Shown: positions 20,722 through 29,570, counted from the stretch's first letter. The stretch is 64,000 nt of DNA from an uncultured Porphyromonadaceae bacterium (GCA_900545915.1 URAV01000011.1:1-64000), one strand, 5' to 3'. Program-made: numbers and translations. The notes: generated from the sequence alone by a model not told the origin.

Positions 20722-21123
20722 TTACTTTTTACCTTTTGCGGCAGGAGCACCTGGTTTCGGTCTCTTAGCACCGTATTTTGAACGGCGTTGCGTACGACCA
20801 CCAACACCTGCAGTATCTAAAGTACCGCGAACAATGTGATAACGTACACCCGGAAGGTCTTTCACACGACCACCCCGTACCAATACGATAGAGTGCTCTT
20901 GTAAATTATGTCCTTCTCCCGGAATATAAGAGTTCACCTCTTTACCATTTGTCAAACGCACCCTCGCTACTTTACGCATTGCAGAGTTAGGTTTCTTGGG
21001 AGTCGTAGTATAAACCCTGACGCAAACTCCTCGTCTTTGAGGACATGAATCCAATGCAGGAGATTTACTTTTGTCTTCCAAAACAACCCGTCCTTTTCTT
21101 ACTAATTGCTGAATTGTAGGCAT
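20722..21123 (-). CDS. rpsL: 30S ribosomal protein S12
   Basis: S12 monitors codon-anticodon pairing. The 133-residue protein has [60 protein letters not shown] (the lysine whose change gives streptomycin resistance is intact) and [16 protein letters not shown]. It is the first gene of the ribosomal block, with a consensus promoter and a long leader of about 134 bases. Confidence 0.98.
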   Translation of the reverse strand: MPTIQQLVRKGRVVLEDKSKSPALDSCPQRRGVCVRVYTTTPKKPNSAMRKVARVRLTNGKEVNSYIPGEGHNLQEHSIVLVRGGRVKDLPGVRYHIVRGTLDTAGVGGRTQRRSKYGAKRPKPGAPAAKGKK

Positions 21124-21189
21124 TTCTTAGAACTTTTTTTAATCTTTAAATTTATAAATCGCAATTTTTTATTTCTACGTAAAAGACGC

Positions 21190-21249
21190 CAAAATAGCCA
21201 TTACACCCTATCTACCAAATAGTTACATAAGTGTATCGGCCTATTTTAC
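21190..21249 (-). promoter_or_regulatory. Structured leader of rpsL mRNA
   Basis: Within the rpsL leader, AAAATAGCC (21190 side) can pair with GGCCTATTTT (about 21240-21249), extended inward by TTACAC against GTGTAT with one mismatch, giving a hairpin of roughly 60 bases. It would be transcribed before the first ribosomal gene. The fold was judged by eye only. Confidence 0.4.
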
Positions 21250-21263
21250 CATCAAAAACGATG

Positions 21264-21295
21264 CAAAGATAATTACTAAATCATTAGAAACCAAA
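21264..21295 (-). promoter_or_regulatory. rpsL promoter (Bacteroidetes type)
   Basis: On the minus strand TTTG (21292-21295) is followed after 20 bases by TATCTTTG (21264-21271), an exact match to the Bacteroidetes -33/-7 pair TTTG and TAnnTTTG. The start point would be near 21257, leaving a leader of about 134 bases. Confidence 0.75.
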
Positions 21296-21399
21296 TAAAA
21301 AGAAAATAAAATACTCGCAACTTCACACTCTTTCTGATAAACACATCAAAAACTCGAAAATAAAAATAACGAGAAAAAATCTGTACATTATAAAGAAAA

Positions 21400-21427
21400 G
21401 AGGATAATCCCATACAGAATCATCCTC
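21400..21427 (-). terminator. Hairpin upstream of the rpsL promoter
   Basis: GAGGATAATCC and its imperfect complement GAATCATCCTC form a stem; on the minus strand TTTTCTTTA follows. No minus-strand gene lies upstream, so it could stop antisense transcripts before the rpsL promoter, or be fortuitous. Confidence 0.3.
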
Positions 21428-21537
21428 AATCTTCCAACTTTAAATCAAACTAAATAACAACACAACAAATTACATAAAATCAACCAAACCTCATCGAATC
21501 AATTTTTCGATCGGCAAACTTCTATTTTTTTCTCACG

Positions 21538-21580
21538 AAGTACAAGATAAACAAAATATCTCGTACTTTTGTTCATGAAC
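21538..21580 (+). promoter_or_regulatory. Promoter with overlapping palindromes, HpaII-like gene
   Basis: TACTTTTG at 21564-21571 matches the -7 box TAnnTTTG. It is overlapped by an inverted repeat, AAGTACAAGATA (21538-21549) against TATCTCGTACTT (21557-21568), with one mismatch and a 7-base spacer. It is followed directly by the perfect palindrome GTTCATGAAC (21571-21580) at the expected start of transcription. This is the layout of a repressor operator. Confidence 0.5.
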
Positions 21581-21596
21581 ACTCAACTTTATTTTT

Positions 21597-22667
21597 ATGC
21601 AGCTTATAGGAAACCAAACAGAATGGGCTAAAGCGTATGCTTTACTACATATAATCAGTGAAGGAAACATTTATTTTTACAAAGATAATTTTCAAAACGA
21701 ATACTCCTTCTATCCGGTTTCAAAACTTATAAGAAACGATGAATGCGGAAAAATAACATATCAACTGACACCGACAGAAGTCTTAGTCAGACGGGGTGAA
21801 GAGACTCAAAAGATACCCCGTACAAAATGTAAAAATGCCGCTGCAGAAATTCTTTCAACTTTACAGACACCAAAAGAAAGCGACTATTCCGTTTCAAACT
21901 GTGACCCTATTCTCGAAACCCTCCATTATACATGGTTTCAGAGCACAGCAGATGACAAAAGTGACTTCTCTATTATTTATTTTGATCCGGAGAAAGAGAT
22001 CCCTCAACGCCAAGAAATTACTATTTGCATAAAATCAAAATGGAACATATTACCGGCTAACCGGGCAAACAATCTGAAATACGACATTCTGAATGTCAAA
22101 TTCTCTAATCCTGAAAGCAACCGCATCAACAGGATTGACGGAGATCAGGGAGTACAACAACGACTTGCAGAGATTTATAGACTGGGAGGAAAATTAAAAT
22201 ATACAACAACTGAAAATAAATTCTTTTTAGAAAATTTATGCATGATAGACCTGCATTTTCCAAAATTACTTGCAGAAATAACGCGAATATTCTATACAAC
22301 CGGACTATCTGCTATTCCTGAAATAATAACCGAAATAAAAAATGCCAATCCTTATAAAATAAAAGAGGAATTAATTCTCAAAAACAATTTTTACGAATAT
22401 AAAGTACAACAATTCTTATATGCCTTAGCCACAGGCTTACGATCGACAAAACGCTATCGAGGATACGGACATACTCAGACATTTGCCATAATCGACACAC
22501 GCGGAGAAATCGAACTACTCGATTCAACAAAACGAGCTGAATTTGACAAATATCTTTATCAAAACGCAAAACTATCTATCGGAGATAGCAAAACACATAA
22601 ATTCGGATTTGTCGAGAAAGAAAACGGACAATGGTTTATCAAACTCAATATCGAAATAATAATATAA
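21597..22667 (+). CDS. HpaII-family restriction endonuclease homologue
   Basis: The 356-residue cytosolic protein resembles HpaII-type type II restriction enzymes (the family enzyme cuts CCGG and is about the same length). Matching parts are the N-terminal GNQTEWAKAYALLHIISEG and YPVSKLIRN, the presumed catalytic block with KSDFSIIYFD near residue 122 followed by ICIKSK, and the C-terminal FDKYLYQNAKLSIGD...KFGFVEKENG...KLNIEI. The usual GFSIKSxLG block of the family is altered to ITICIKSKWN. Recognition came from memory of the family, not from a search. No cytosine methyltransferase is adjacent; rnhB follows after three bases. It could be a diverged active nuclease with a methylase elsewhere, or a co-opted relic. 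Confidence 0.7.
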   Translation: MQLIGNQTEWAKAYALLHIISEGNIYFYKDNFQNEYSFYPVSKLIRNDECGKITYQLTPTEVLVRRGEETQKIPRTKCKNAAAEILSTLQTPKESDYSVSNCDPILETLHYTWFQSTADDKSDFSIIYFDPEKEIPQRQEITICIKSKWNILPANRANNLKYDILNVKFSNPESNRINRIDGDQGVQQRLAEIYRLGGKLKYTTTENKFFLENLCMIDLHFPKLLAEITRIFYTTGLSAIPEIITEIKNANPYKIKEELILKNNFYEYKVQQFLYALATGLRSTKRYRGYGHTQTFAIIDTRGEIELLDSTKRAEFDKYLYQNAKLSIGDSKTHKFGFVEKENGQWFIKLNIEIII

Positions 22668-22670
22668 ACT

Positions 22671-23267
22671 ATGTTATTACAATATAAAAATAAGAATGTT
22701 ATCGAAGCCGGATGCGATGAAGCCGGTCGCGGTTGCTTAGCCGGTGCGGTATATGCTGCTGCAGTCATTTTACCATCCGATTTCATTTGCGAAGCACTGA
22801 ATGACTCAAAAAAACTAACGGAAAAACAACGATATGAACTTCGTCCTCTAATAGAAAAAGAAGCTATCGCTTGGGCTGTAGGCTACGTATCACCGGAAGA
22901 AATAGACAAAATAAACATCCTGAACGCATCCTTCCTTGCAATGCACCGTGCCATCAAAAAATTAACGGTACGCCCCGAATATCTTTTAATCGATGGCAAT
23001 CGGTTCAAACCATACCCCGATATTCCGCATAGCTGCGAAATAAAAGGAGACGGACGTTTTCTCTCGATCGCAGCTGCATCCGTGTTGGCAAAAACATATC
23101 GAGACGATTATATGAATGTCCTTCATGAGCAATATCCACAATATAACTGGGACAAAAACAAAGGTTATCCTACCAAAGCTCATCGAACTGCAATCCGGGA
23201 ATTCGGAACTACACCTTATCACCGAATGACCTTCCAGCTTCTCGAACGACAGCTCGAACTGTTCTGA
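22671..23267 (+). CDS. rnhB: Ribonuclease HII
   Basis: RNase HII removes RNA from RNA-DNA hybrids and starts ribonucleotide excision repair. The 198-residue protein has the family blocks [20 protein letters not shown] (two acidic catalytic residues), [19 protein letters not shown] and [15 protein letters not shown]. It starts three bases after the HpaII-like gene, so both are probably on one mRNA. Its stop is followed at once by a remnant of the dispersed repeat. Confidence 0.97.
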   Translation: MLLQYKNKNVIEAGCDEAGRGCLAGAVYAAAVILPSDFICEALNDSKKLTEKQRYELRPLIEKEAIAWAVGYVSPEEIDKINILNASFLAMHRAIKKLTVRPEYLLIDGNRFKPYPDIPHSCEIKGDGRFLSIAAASVLAKTYRDDYMNVLHEQYPQYNWDKNKGYPTKAHRTAIREFGTTPYHRMTFQLLERQLELF

Positions 23268-23293
23268 ACCCGAGCAAAACTTAGACAGGTTCT
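23268..23293 (-). repeat. Remnant of dispersed inverted-repeat element
   Basis: Directly after the rnhB stop, the minus strand reads AGAACCTGTCTAAGTTTTGC then TCGGGTT, matching the terminal repeat plus the first internal bases (GCTCGGGT) of the 43225 copy. The rest of the element is absent. Confidence 0.6.
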
Positions 23294-23306
23294 TAAAAAC
23301 ATAAAG

Positions 23307-24356
23307 CTATTTAAAAGAAAACATTCGGTTAGAAAGGATTGGCTTCTCCAGCAAAAGCCACGATAAAACAGAAAGAAGCAACGTGCCCGCAACGCAAAAA
23401 GCAAAACAAAGAATATGACTTTTTTCATTAATACCCAACCACACAGACAGTCGAATAACCGGAAAATGGAACAAATAAATTCCGTATGCCACATTCCCGA
23501 AATTACGCATAAAAACAAACCATTTTATATAATACGCACACCCGATAAGTACGACAGCAAATGCCAACGGTTCAATATATATCAATAAAGGTATATCATA
23601 TCTAAAATAGCAAACCAATACTGCGATCGGAAACAAGAACTTAATATATCTCCGAAAATAATCAAAACACAGCAAAACCAATGTACCGGAATAAAAATAA
23701 AGGAGTTGTCCGCCCACCTGTCTTTTCAAAATACCGAATATTTCATTTCCCGTTTTCTCATTCAAATAATAAAATAATTCATTATACAATGTAGAAAATA
23801 TAAATATGGCAATAAAAACAGGAAAAGTCCGAAATTTTTTCATCAAATAATATACAACCGGCACTGTTATATATAACAAAATTTCTACTTTCATTGTCCA
23901 CAACGAACTATTTACAGCTCCACCATGAAAGCATCCGGGCAACGCAGGTTCTATAAAATTAAGAAAAGAATAATTTGCCAATATATATTTCCACAACTGA
24001 GTCGAGAAAAAATATTCCTTCACAGAAAAAGTAGAAACCAGCACTCCACCCACCCAGCACAGAGTAACGATAAACACATAAGGCGGTAATATCCGACGAG
24101 AACGTCTTTCTATATAATGACGAATATCGGTATTACGCATATAACTATAAAAAACAAGAAAACCGCTTAAAATAAAAAATCCATGTACCGCATCCACAGA
24201 ACTCATCGGGAAATAATACGGAATCCCGGTGATCACCCTAAAATGACCGACCAATACGGCAAAAGACAAAAAATACCGGATAATATCAAAACTATTCTTC
24301 CCTTGTATTATCTCTCCCGCCGGTTTACCTATCCATAACTCTCCGGAAATTCTCAT
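23307..24356 (-). CDS. Acyltransferase family 3 membrane protein
   Basis: The protein has about ten hydrophobic segments and the acyltransferase-3 marks: SFDIIRYFLSFAVLVGHFRV with the conserved His near the N-terminus, FFILSGFLVFYSY, and RRSRRILPPYVF. Such enzymes move acetyl or other acyl groups onto surface sugars or lipids across the inner membrane. I start at MRISGELWIGK (349 residues); an in-frame Met 19 codons upstream (24413) is possible. It is the last gene of a minus-strand run after the POT transporter and converges with rnhB. Substrate unknown. Confidence 0.85.
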   Translation of the reverse strand: MRISGELWIGKPAGEIIQGKNSFDIIRYFLSFAVLVGHFRVITGIPYYFPMSSVDAVHGFFILSGFLVFYSYMRNTDIRHYIERRSRRILPPYVFIVTLCWVGGVLVSTFSVKEYFFSTQLWKYILANYSFLNFIEPALPGCFHGGAVNSSLWTMKVEILLYITVPVVYYLMKKFRTFPVFIAIFIFSTLYNELFYYLNEKTGNEIFGILKRQVGGQLLYFYSGTLVLLCFDYFRRYIKFLFPIAVLVCYFRYDIPLLIYIEPLAFAVVLIGCAYYIKWFVFMRNFGNVAYGIYLFHFPVIRLSVWLGINEKSHILCFAFCVAGTLLLSVLSWLLLEKPILSNRMFSFK

Positions 24357-24445
24357 GCTAACTTCAATAAAAACAATTGAGCAAAGAGCATCTCTTATCA
24401 AGAAATACCTCAATGCTCAATCATAAAATCACATTAATTATATTA

Positions 24446-26008
24446 CTAATTAGCTACACGTTCCAACCATTTCACCATAGAAAGCATCACAATCATTGAT
24501 GCGGCGGTCGCACCCACAAACACCAGCCAACAAGCCCAAATCGGCACAGTTGTATATAAAATACCCCCGATGAACAGTAAAGAATTGCCTACTGCTGTCG
24601 CAGCAAGCCAACATCCCTGCATCAATCCCTGCAAATGGGGAGGCGCGACTTTCGATACGAAAGACAATCCAAGCGGAGAAATAAACAACTCTGCCACAGT
24701 AAGAATAAAATACAAACCGATCATAATCCAAGGTGTCACCCGAATTGCGTCAATTTCTGCAGTAGTCATTGAACTTAAAGCATCCTTTGCCGGCAAAGTC
24801 AAAGAGAATACCATCAAAAAGACATACGCCAATGCTGCTATACCCATACCAATAGCGATCTTCATCGGAGTAGAAGGTTCTTTCCCTTTTGCCTTCAACA
24901 TCCCGAAAAACCACATAATCAACGGAGTAAGAGCTACAACAAAAAACGGATTAACACATTGAAATATTTCCGCTCCCTTAATTTGAGTAAACCCTAAATT
25001 AATATTTATTACGCTCAAGTCCACATAATCCCGGGCAAAATAAGTCAACGAATATCCATTCTGATGAAAAGACAACCAAAAGAAAATAACCACACCGAAC
25101 ACAGCAAACAGAGCATAAATACGCTGTTTTATTTCTATGGCACTCATTTTTATCTCTTCTCTACTCACCGCAGAAACTGTATCGGCATTATTGTTCTCTT
25201 TTTTAGCCGGATCTGGGAAACGATTCTTATTTACCACATAAATAACCAAAGAAATCAACATAGCCACGATTGCTGCCATAAAAGCATATTGAAATCCCCG
25301 GTTAAATACATCCAGATAACTATTCACAAATACATTTATATCTGTTACCTGCGTACCATCCAGACAAACATTATTAGCTAAAGTACTCAAATTGTCCATA
25401 GCCTGTGCAGGCATATCGCCCCCTTGCTCTAAATACTGATGACAAAGTTCGGGCAACGATGCATCATAATCAAAATGGTTCACTTTCAACCACCAGTTCC
25501 TCACACCGATCGCAATCCACGGAGCAAAAAATCCCCCGATATTGATAAACATATAGAAAATCTGGAATCCCGAATCACGCAAACTCGAATATTTCGGATT
25601 ATCATACATCTGGCCGACCAATGCTTGCAAATTTCCTTTAAACAGACCATTCCCGAAAGCAATTACCAATAATCCGAAACATGTAAGCGCCAAATAAAGC
25701 CCTAAACTCGGGACAGGAGTCGGAGTAGGAATAGCGATAATAAGGTAGCCAATAGCCATCATAATCAAACCGGCAAGAATCGTTCCCTTAAAATTCTTTG
25801 TCTTATCGGCAATCACTCCTCCCACCAATGCAAGTATATAGATCGAAGCATAAAACGCAGAATAAATATATCCGGTCGTAGTCTCAGACAATCCGAACTT
25901 TGCAGAAATAAACAATGTCAGAATTGCCATCATAATATAAAAGCCAAAACGTTCTCCCATATTGGCAAGAGCCGCGGCAATCAATCCTTTAGGGTGTTTT
26001 TTAAACAT
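24446..26008 (-). CDS. POT/PTR family proton-dependent oligopeptide transporter
   Basis: The 520-residue inner-membrane protein has 12-14 hydrophobic segments. It carries POT marks: the N-terminal LANMGERFGFYIMMAILTLF with the ExxERFxYY-like proton-coupling motif, GGVIADKTKNFKGTI, GNGLFKGNLQALVGQMYD and FQIFYMFINIGGFFAP. It should import di- and tripeptides with protons. A long insert near residues 185-240 (HQYLEQGGDMPAQAMDNLST) is extracytoplasmic by position. It lies 36 bases after sufE on the same strand. Confidence 0.93.
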   Translation of the reverse strand: MFKKHPKGLIAAALANMGERFGFYIMMAILTLFISAKFGLSETTTGYIYSAFYASIYILALVGGVIADKTKNFKGTILAGLIMMAIGYLIIAIPTPTPVPSLGLYLALTCFGLLVIAFGNGLFKGNLQALVGQMYDNPKYSSLRDSGFQIFYMFINIGGFFAPWIAIGVRNWWLKVNHFDYDASLPELCHQYLEQGGDMPAQAMDNLSTLANNVCLDGTQVTDINVFVNSYLDVFNRGFQYAFMAAIVAMLISLVIYVVNKNRFPDPAKKENNNADTVSAVSREEIKMSAIEIKQRIYALFAVFGVVIFFWLSFHQNGYSLTYFARDYVDLSVININLGFTQIKGAEIFQCVNPFFVVALTPLIMWFFGMLKAKGKEPSTPMKIAIGMGIAALAYVFLMVFSLTLPAKDALSSMTTAEIDAIRVTPWIMIGLYFILTVAELFISPLGLSFVSKVAPPHLQGLMQGCWLAATAVGNSLLFIGGILYTTVPIWACWLVFVGATAASMIVMLSMVKWLERVAN

Positions 26009-26044
26009 AATGTAAGATTTGTAGTTAAATAATTATTTAAGTAG

Positions 26045-26473
26045 TTATTTCTCATTCTTGACTTTAAAAGCCAACGCATAAAGATGCATTTGCTTCACCA
26101 TAGATAATAATCCGTTCGAACGGGTCGGAGACAAATGTTCTTTCAAACCGATTTTTTCGATAAAGTATAATTCCGAATTCAAAATCTCATCCGGAGTATG
26201 ACCCGAAAGAACATTGATAAGCAATGAAACCAACCCCTTCACAATCACAGCATCACTTTCTCCTTGAAAAAAAACTTTTCCATCTTTATAATCAGCTTGC
26301 AACCACACACGACTTTGACAACCCTCAATCAAATTATTCTCAGTTTTATATTTTTCATCCAAAGGTTTCAAAGAGTTTCCCAACTCGATCAACAAGGCAT
26401 ACTTGTCCATCCAATCGTCAAAAACAGAAAATTCTTCTACAATTTCATCCTGTAATTCATTTATAGTTTTCAT
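26045..26473 (-). CDS. sufE: SufE family Fe-S assembly protein
   Basis: SufE accepts sulfur from the cysteine desulfurase SufS and passes it to the SufBCD scaffold. The 142-residue protein fits the family length; the active cysteine is in LIEGCQSRVWLQ near residue 52. Other marks are EEFSVFDDWMDKYALLIELG and FIEKIGLKEHLSPTRSNGLL. No suf genes are adjacent; it lies 15 bases after the M28 gene, probably in one transcript. Confidence 0.94.
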   Translation of the reverse strand: MKTINELQDEIVEEFSVFDDWMDKYALLIELGNSLKPLDEKYKTENNLIEGCQSRVWLQADYKDGKVFFQGESDAVIVKGLVSLLINVLSGHTPDEILNSELYFIEKIGLKEHLSPTRSNGLLSMVKQMHLYALAFKVKNEK

Positions 26474-26488
26474 ATCCCGTTCATTAAT

Positions 26489-27502
26489 TTATTCATTATA
26501 TATAACCGCCAATACGGTTTGCCCGACAGCCTTCAAAGTCTCCTTATCAATGTGTTCCATCGTATCATCTACCGTATGCCACTGCGGATTAAATCCCGAA
26601 TCAGAAGACGCATCATATTGTATTATATCAATACTCGGAATACCCATTTTATTGACATACACATGATCATCAATAATATAACCTCCTTCATTATCGGAAA
26701 AATATTTCCCATAACCTAAAGACTGCGCTTTCTTCCAAACTTTATCCACAATTCCCGGAGCATACTGTAATGAAGCTTTTTCTCGAGCAAAAACAGCATT
26801 TTCCCCGCCTACCATATCCAATAAAATTCCAAAACGTGCTCGATAACCGGGACGATGCGGGCGACGCACCCAATATTGAGTACCCAATGCCCAAGAATCT
26901 TGCACTTCAGAATGAGTCGAAAAATAGGGTTGACCGTAATCTTCTGCATCGAAAAAGATAATATCTACACCCACTTGAGGAGACTTCATTCCGATCTGTC
27001 GCGCAATTTCAAGTAAAGTTCCCACTCCGCTAGCCCCATCGTTAGCCCCTAATACAGGTTTCCGATGGTTCGCCTCATCCGGATCATTATCGGCAAAAGG
27101 ACGACTATCCCAATGTGCGAACAGTAATACTCGATCACTTTTCTCAGGACTGAAAATACCTATTATATTTTTCGCATGTAATACAGTCCCATCAAAAGCG
27201 ACCACATCTGCATCCTGCACCTGTACCTCCGCACCATGGCGGTTCAATTCCGAAGCCAGATAAGAAGCCGTTGCCAAATGCTCCGGAGTATTAGGTATTC
27301 GATATCCGAAATCCACTTGCTTTTGCATATATGCATACGCACTATCCGAGTTAAAAACAGGGACATCGACAACAGGAACACTCTCTTGAACAGATGACGA
27401 AACAGTTTTATTTTTACAAGAAAGCAATTGAAACAACAATAGTCCCGCTATACAAAGAAGAGGAACGAACATTCGTTTTCGGTTAAACATATTTATAGAC
27501 AT
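26489..27502 (-). CDS. M28 family zinc peptidase lipoprotein
   Basis: The N-terminus has a lipobox (LLFQLLSC, Cys29), so the 337-residue protein is anchored to a membrane. The catalytic domain shows the M28 zinc-ligand series: FAHWDSRPFAD, LGANDGASGVGTLLEIAR, FFDAEDYGQ and LDMVGGENA, with a final His in VYVNKMGIPS-TVDDTMEHI region. The arrangement resembles aminopeptidases and bacterial glutaminyl-peptide cyclases of the same fold; which activity applies cannot be told by eye. It is the first gene of the M28-sufE pair. Confidence 0.9.
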   Translation of the reverse strand: MSINMFNRKRMFVPLLCIAGLLLFQLLSCKNKTVSSSVQESVPVVDVPVFNSDSAYAYMQKQVDFGYRIPNTPEHLATASYLASELNRHGAEVQVQDADVVAFDGTVLHAKNIIGIFSPEKSDRVLLFAHWDSRPFADNDPDEANHRKPVLGANDGASGVGTLLEIARQIGMKSPQVGVDIIFFDAEDYGQPYFSTHSEVQDSWALGTQYWVRRPHRPGYRARFGILLDMVGGENAVFAREKASLQYAPGIVDKVWKKAQSLGYGKYFSDNEGGYIIDDHVYVNKMGIPSIDIIQYDASSDSGFNPQWHTVDDTMEHIDKETLKAVGQTVLAVIYNE

Positions 27503-27581
27503 CTTATTTTTTAAAACAGACAGCGTCTTTCATAAGCAAGAAAACCTTGTAAAGATACAGGATTTTTCTACGAATACAGTA

Positions 27582-27756
27582 AGAGCCTGTCTAAATTTTC
27601 CAATAAAAAAATACTATCAGGTCATCTTTGCGTTTTCTTCCGGTCTTTTTCCCCGTTTTCTCTCATCAGATAGCCCGCTACATCCTCCTAAAAACAACAA
27701 AACATCCTCGAAAGAAAATCTTAAACCCGACCCGGGTAAAATTTACGACAGGCTCT
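27582..27756 (-). repeat. Dispersed inverted-repeat element, copy 2 (inverted)
   Basis: The 175-base copy begins AGAGCCTGTCTAAATTTTCC and ends in TTTACGACAGGCTCT. Read on the minus strand it matches the 43225 copy along its whole length, including a stretch of about 32 bases (AGACCGGAAGAAAACGCAAA then GATGACCTGATA) identical in both. The central hairpin is at 27669-27681. It fills most of the gap between the M28 gene and the C26-M19 gene. Confidence 0.85.
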
Positions 27757-27793
27757 AAAACGATCGTTTGTTTACACTTTCTAAGGGGTAAGA

Positions 27794-29560
27794 TCAACAA
27801 ACCTGTTGCACCTGATCCATCACGCGCAAGAAGTTCCCTCCCCATATTTTTGCAAGATCGCTTTCCGAATACCCCTGTCGAATCAATTCTTTAGTAATAT
27901 TTATCAACTCATTTGCGGCATCACATCCCGGAATTCCCCCTCCTCCGTCAAAGTCAGAGCCAATACCGACATAATCCACCCCCACCAGTTTTACGACATG
28001 GTTGATATGCTCTACAATACATTTCACATCAGCATTCTCCTTCGAAGTAAGAAAATTCAAATACAAACAAATCTGGATAACTCCTCCATGACGAGCTAAA
28101 GCGATTATCTGCTCATCTGTCAAATTTCGCCGATGGTCACAAATGGCACGACATGATGAATGCGATGCTATAATCGGAGCTGAACTCACCTCCAATGCAT
28201 CATAAAAAGATTTTTCCGAAGCATGAGAAAGATCTACCATCATCCCTACCCGGTTCATTTCTCTCACCACATCCTTGCCAAAATCGCTCAATCCATCATG
28301 CTCGGATACACCACTGGCAGAATCGCAAATATCATTATTCCCATTATGACACAAAGTCATATATACGACTCCCATATCCCGGTAATGAGACAAATTAGAA
28401 ATATCTTTTCCGATAGCATACCCATTTTCAATCCCCAAGAAAATAGCCTTCTTCCCAGCTTGTTTCAACTCGATAAGATCTTTTCTTGAAAATGCCTGTC
28501 CGACCCTATCCTGATGTACGGAAATCTGGCGTTTCAATTCATTCAATATAGCATCAGCCTTTCGGGTAGCAGCTTCAAGAGCAACATCATCCCGTTCCTT
28601 CTGAGGCAAATAAGCCACCATACATTCCGCATCGATCTGTCCGTCTCTCATTTTAGACAAATCGACCTTCAAGCGTGTATCTCTGACTCCTATATCTATC
28701 TTCTCAGGGAAAAACATAGGAGTATCGCAATGAGAATCCAATGAAACATGGCGAAGATGAAACTTTCTCGCTTGAGCATATATTTCCGCCTCTTTAACCA
28801 AATGAACAAACAAATTCAACATCTTCTTATTGCCGGCACAAACCAAACCTTCAGGATGCCACTGCACACTAAAAATCGACGCTGTTTTAGACTCCATGCC
28901 TTCATTAATACCATCGGGTGCAACTGCGCTCTCGATAAATCCCGGAGCAACCTCCCACACCCCTTGATGATGAATAGAATTTACAGCTATACGCCCACCT
29001 CCGATCAATGAAGCCAACAATGTATCCGGCTTTACGGTGACCGTGTGCGATACGAATTCGCGAGACTGTTTTTGGGAATGCTGAATGACCTCCCCTAAAT
29101 GTTGGCTCGGAATATCCTGATAATTTCTCCCTCCGAACACGGCGTTAATCAACTGATGTCCTCGGCAAATTCCAAAAATAGGGATTTGCCTCAAAGAAGC
29201 CATACGCAATACTGCAATCTCCCAACAATCCCGAGACAAATCTACATCTTGGAGTTTCGGATGAGGCTCTTCATTCAAAAACAAAGGAGAAATATCTCCT
29301 CCTCCTGTTAGCAGCAACCCGTCTAAACGAGCTACAATCCCCGACAACAAGGCAATATCATCACACAATGGAATAAGTACCGGACTACCGCCGGCCTGAA
29401 TAACCGAATTTACATAAAGATTAGCGACACAAGAAGCCCCCTCTTTCGTATATGTAGTTATTCCGATCAAAGGCTTTTGGGAATCCTCCGAACAACAAAT
29501 CTCTTCATCTACTATTCTAAAAAGACTATCCAAATCGGTAGGATAATTTCCTTTTTCCAT
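27794..29560 (-). CDS. Fused C26 glutamine-amidotransferase-like / M19 dipeptidase
   Basis: Two enzymes are joined in 588 residues. Residues about 28-262 are a class I glutamine-amidotransferase-type C26 hydrolase like PuuD (gamma-glutamyl-GABA hydrolase): LTGGGDISP, nucleophile Cys132 in FGICRGHQLINAVFGG, and His235/Glu237 in QWHPEG. Residues about 270-588 are a renal-dipeptidase-type M19 enzyme: SLDSHCDTPMF (metal ligands His277, Asp279), FLGIENGYAIG, VDLSHASEKSFYDAL, IIASHSSCRAICDHRRN and GIGSDFDGGGG. No signal peptide is seen, so it is cytosolic. A joint role in cutting gamma-glutamyl compounds to dipeptides and then amino acids is inferred. The reading frame is unbroken. Confidence 0.92.
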   Translation of the reverse strand: MEKGNYPTDLDSLFRIVDEEICCSEDSQKPLIGITTYTKEGASCVANLYVNSVIQAGGSPVLIPLCDDIALLSGIVARLDGLLLTGGGDISPLFLNEEPHPKLQDVDLSRDCWEIAVLRMASLRQIPIFGICRGHQLINAVFGGRNYQDIPSQHLGEVIQHSQKQSREFVSHTVTVKPDTLLASLIGGGRIAVNSIHHQGVWEVAPGFIESAVAPDGINEGMESKTASIFSVQWHPEGLVCAGNKKMLNLFVHLVKEAEIYAQARKFHLRHVSLDSHCDTPMFFPEKIDIGVRDTRLKVDLSKMRDGQIDAECMVAYLPQKERDDVALEAATRKADAILNELKRQISVHQDRVGQAFSRKDLIELKQAGKKAIFLGIENGYAIGKDISNLSHYRDMGVVYMTLCHNGNNDICDSASGVSEHDGLSDFGKDVVREMNRVGMMVDLSHASEKSFYDALEVSSAPIIASHSSCRAICDHRRNLTDEQIIALARHGGVIQICLYLNFLTSKENADVKCIVEHINHVVKLVGVDYVGIGSDFDGGGGIPGCDAANELINITKELIRQGYSESDLAKIWGGNFLRVMDQVQQVC

Positions 29561-29570
29561 AAGTCAGGTT

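Larger units (their letters stand above)
21124..21596. other. Divergent intergenic region rpsL / HpaII-like gene
   Basis: This 473-base stretch carries the rpsL promoter and structured leader on the minus strand, a hairpin at 21400-21427, and the palindrome-rich promoter of the HpaII-like gene on the plus strand. It has no credible ORF. The A/T-rich parts between these signals show nothing I recognise. Confidence 0.8.

Noticed and set aside
27582..27756. Full insertion sequence with transposase
   Set aside because: Copies are at most 175 bp and have no ORF; no transposase gene was seen anywhere in the window.
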